DNA of 5,721 nucleotides from Bacteroidota bacterium (GTDB lineage: Bacteria > Bacteroidota > Kryptoniia > Kryptoniales > JAKASW01), in the NCBI GenBank assembly GCA_021796055.1, contig JAJYOS010000462.1:1-5721 (forward strand). Direction: 5' to 3'. The notes below the pieces were generated by a model. The model saw nothing but the letters and a program-made list of their open reading frames with translations. It did not search any database and was not told the origin of the DNA. Made by a program: the position numbers and the translations under genes. Shown in pieces: positions 5,662-5,721 of the stretch. Position 1 is the first letter of the stretch. Every line of letters begins with the position of its first letter.

Positions 5662-5721
5662 ATGACGCGTTTTCAGCTTAAGGCTGATGCGCCTGTGGCG
5701 CAGAGGTACGTTAAGGCATTC
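5662..5721 (+). CDS. Start of an unidentified gene (3'-truncated)
   Basis: Only 20 codons are visible, MTRFQLKADAPVAQRYVKAF, open to the window edge. The call rests on the strong Shine-Dalgarno, the promoter-like element at 5570 and the absence of any earlier start in the leader. The visible N-terminus is charged and has no signal peptide, so a cytoplasmic or inner-membrane protein is more likely than another T9SS cargo. I do not recognise the family. Confidence 0.65.
   Translation, partial: MTRFQLKADAPVAQRYVKAF

Noticed and set aside
1..5721. CRISPR array, tRNA or rRNA gene, insertion sequence
   Set aside because: I saw no regularly spaced repeats, no tRNA-like or rRNA-like stretch, and no transposase motif or terminal inverted repeats.

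Overview
The window suggests a bacterium of the Bacteroidetes/Chlorobi/Ignavibacteria (FCB) group, more likely Ignavibacteria-like than classical Bacteroides. Two large exported proteins each end in a type IX secretion system (T9SS) type A sorting domain of the style found in that group: SQNYPNPFNPTT, then KVYDVLGREV, then SGVYF.RL. The eight-base word TACATTTG, which fits the Bacteroidetes -7 promoter consensus TAnnTTTG, occurs three times, each time between genes and 70-92 bases upstream of a start codon. All genes are on the + strand. The taxon is an inference; no rRNA or other marker gene is present.

Layout: (1) 1-726, the C-terminal part of a membrane-attached HisKA_3-type histidine kinase, its N-terminus cut off by the window edge. 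(2) 727-809, a spacer with a promoter-like element and a possible 12-codon leader ORF. (3) 810-1466, a complete NarL/FixJ-family response regulator. (4) 1467-1574, a spacer with an exact 18-bp copy of the first promoter-like element and a small hairpin. (5) 1575-3482, exported T9SS-cargo protein A (TTG start). (6) 3483-3606, a leader with a possible alternative RNA fold. (7) 3607-5544, exported protein B, a diverged tandem paralogue of A. (8) 5545-5661, a spacer with a third, degenerate promoter-like element, a hairpin and a very strong Shine-Dalgarno. (9) 5662-5721, the first 20 codons of another gene.

How the genes may work together: the kinase and regulator form a two-component pair. The element before the regulator gene is repeated exactly before protein A, so the regulator and the A-B pair may share transcriptional control, or simply the same housekeeping promoter type. 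Proteins A and B share an unusual domain order: signal peptide, an alpha/beta domain resembling the CsgG/TolB-N/FlgO type, a Big_1-like Ig domain, a divergent beta-rich middle region, and a T9SS sorting domain. They are probably attached to the cell surface or released. I recognise no enzyme active site in either, and their function is unknown. This tandem pair next to a two-component system is the least ordinary thing in the window.
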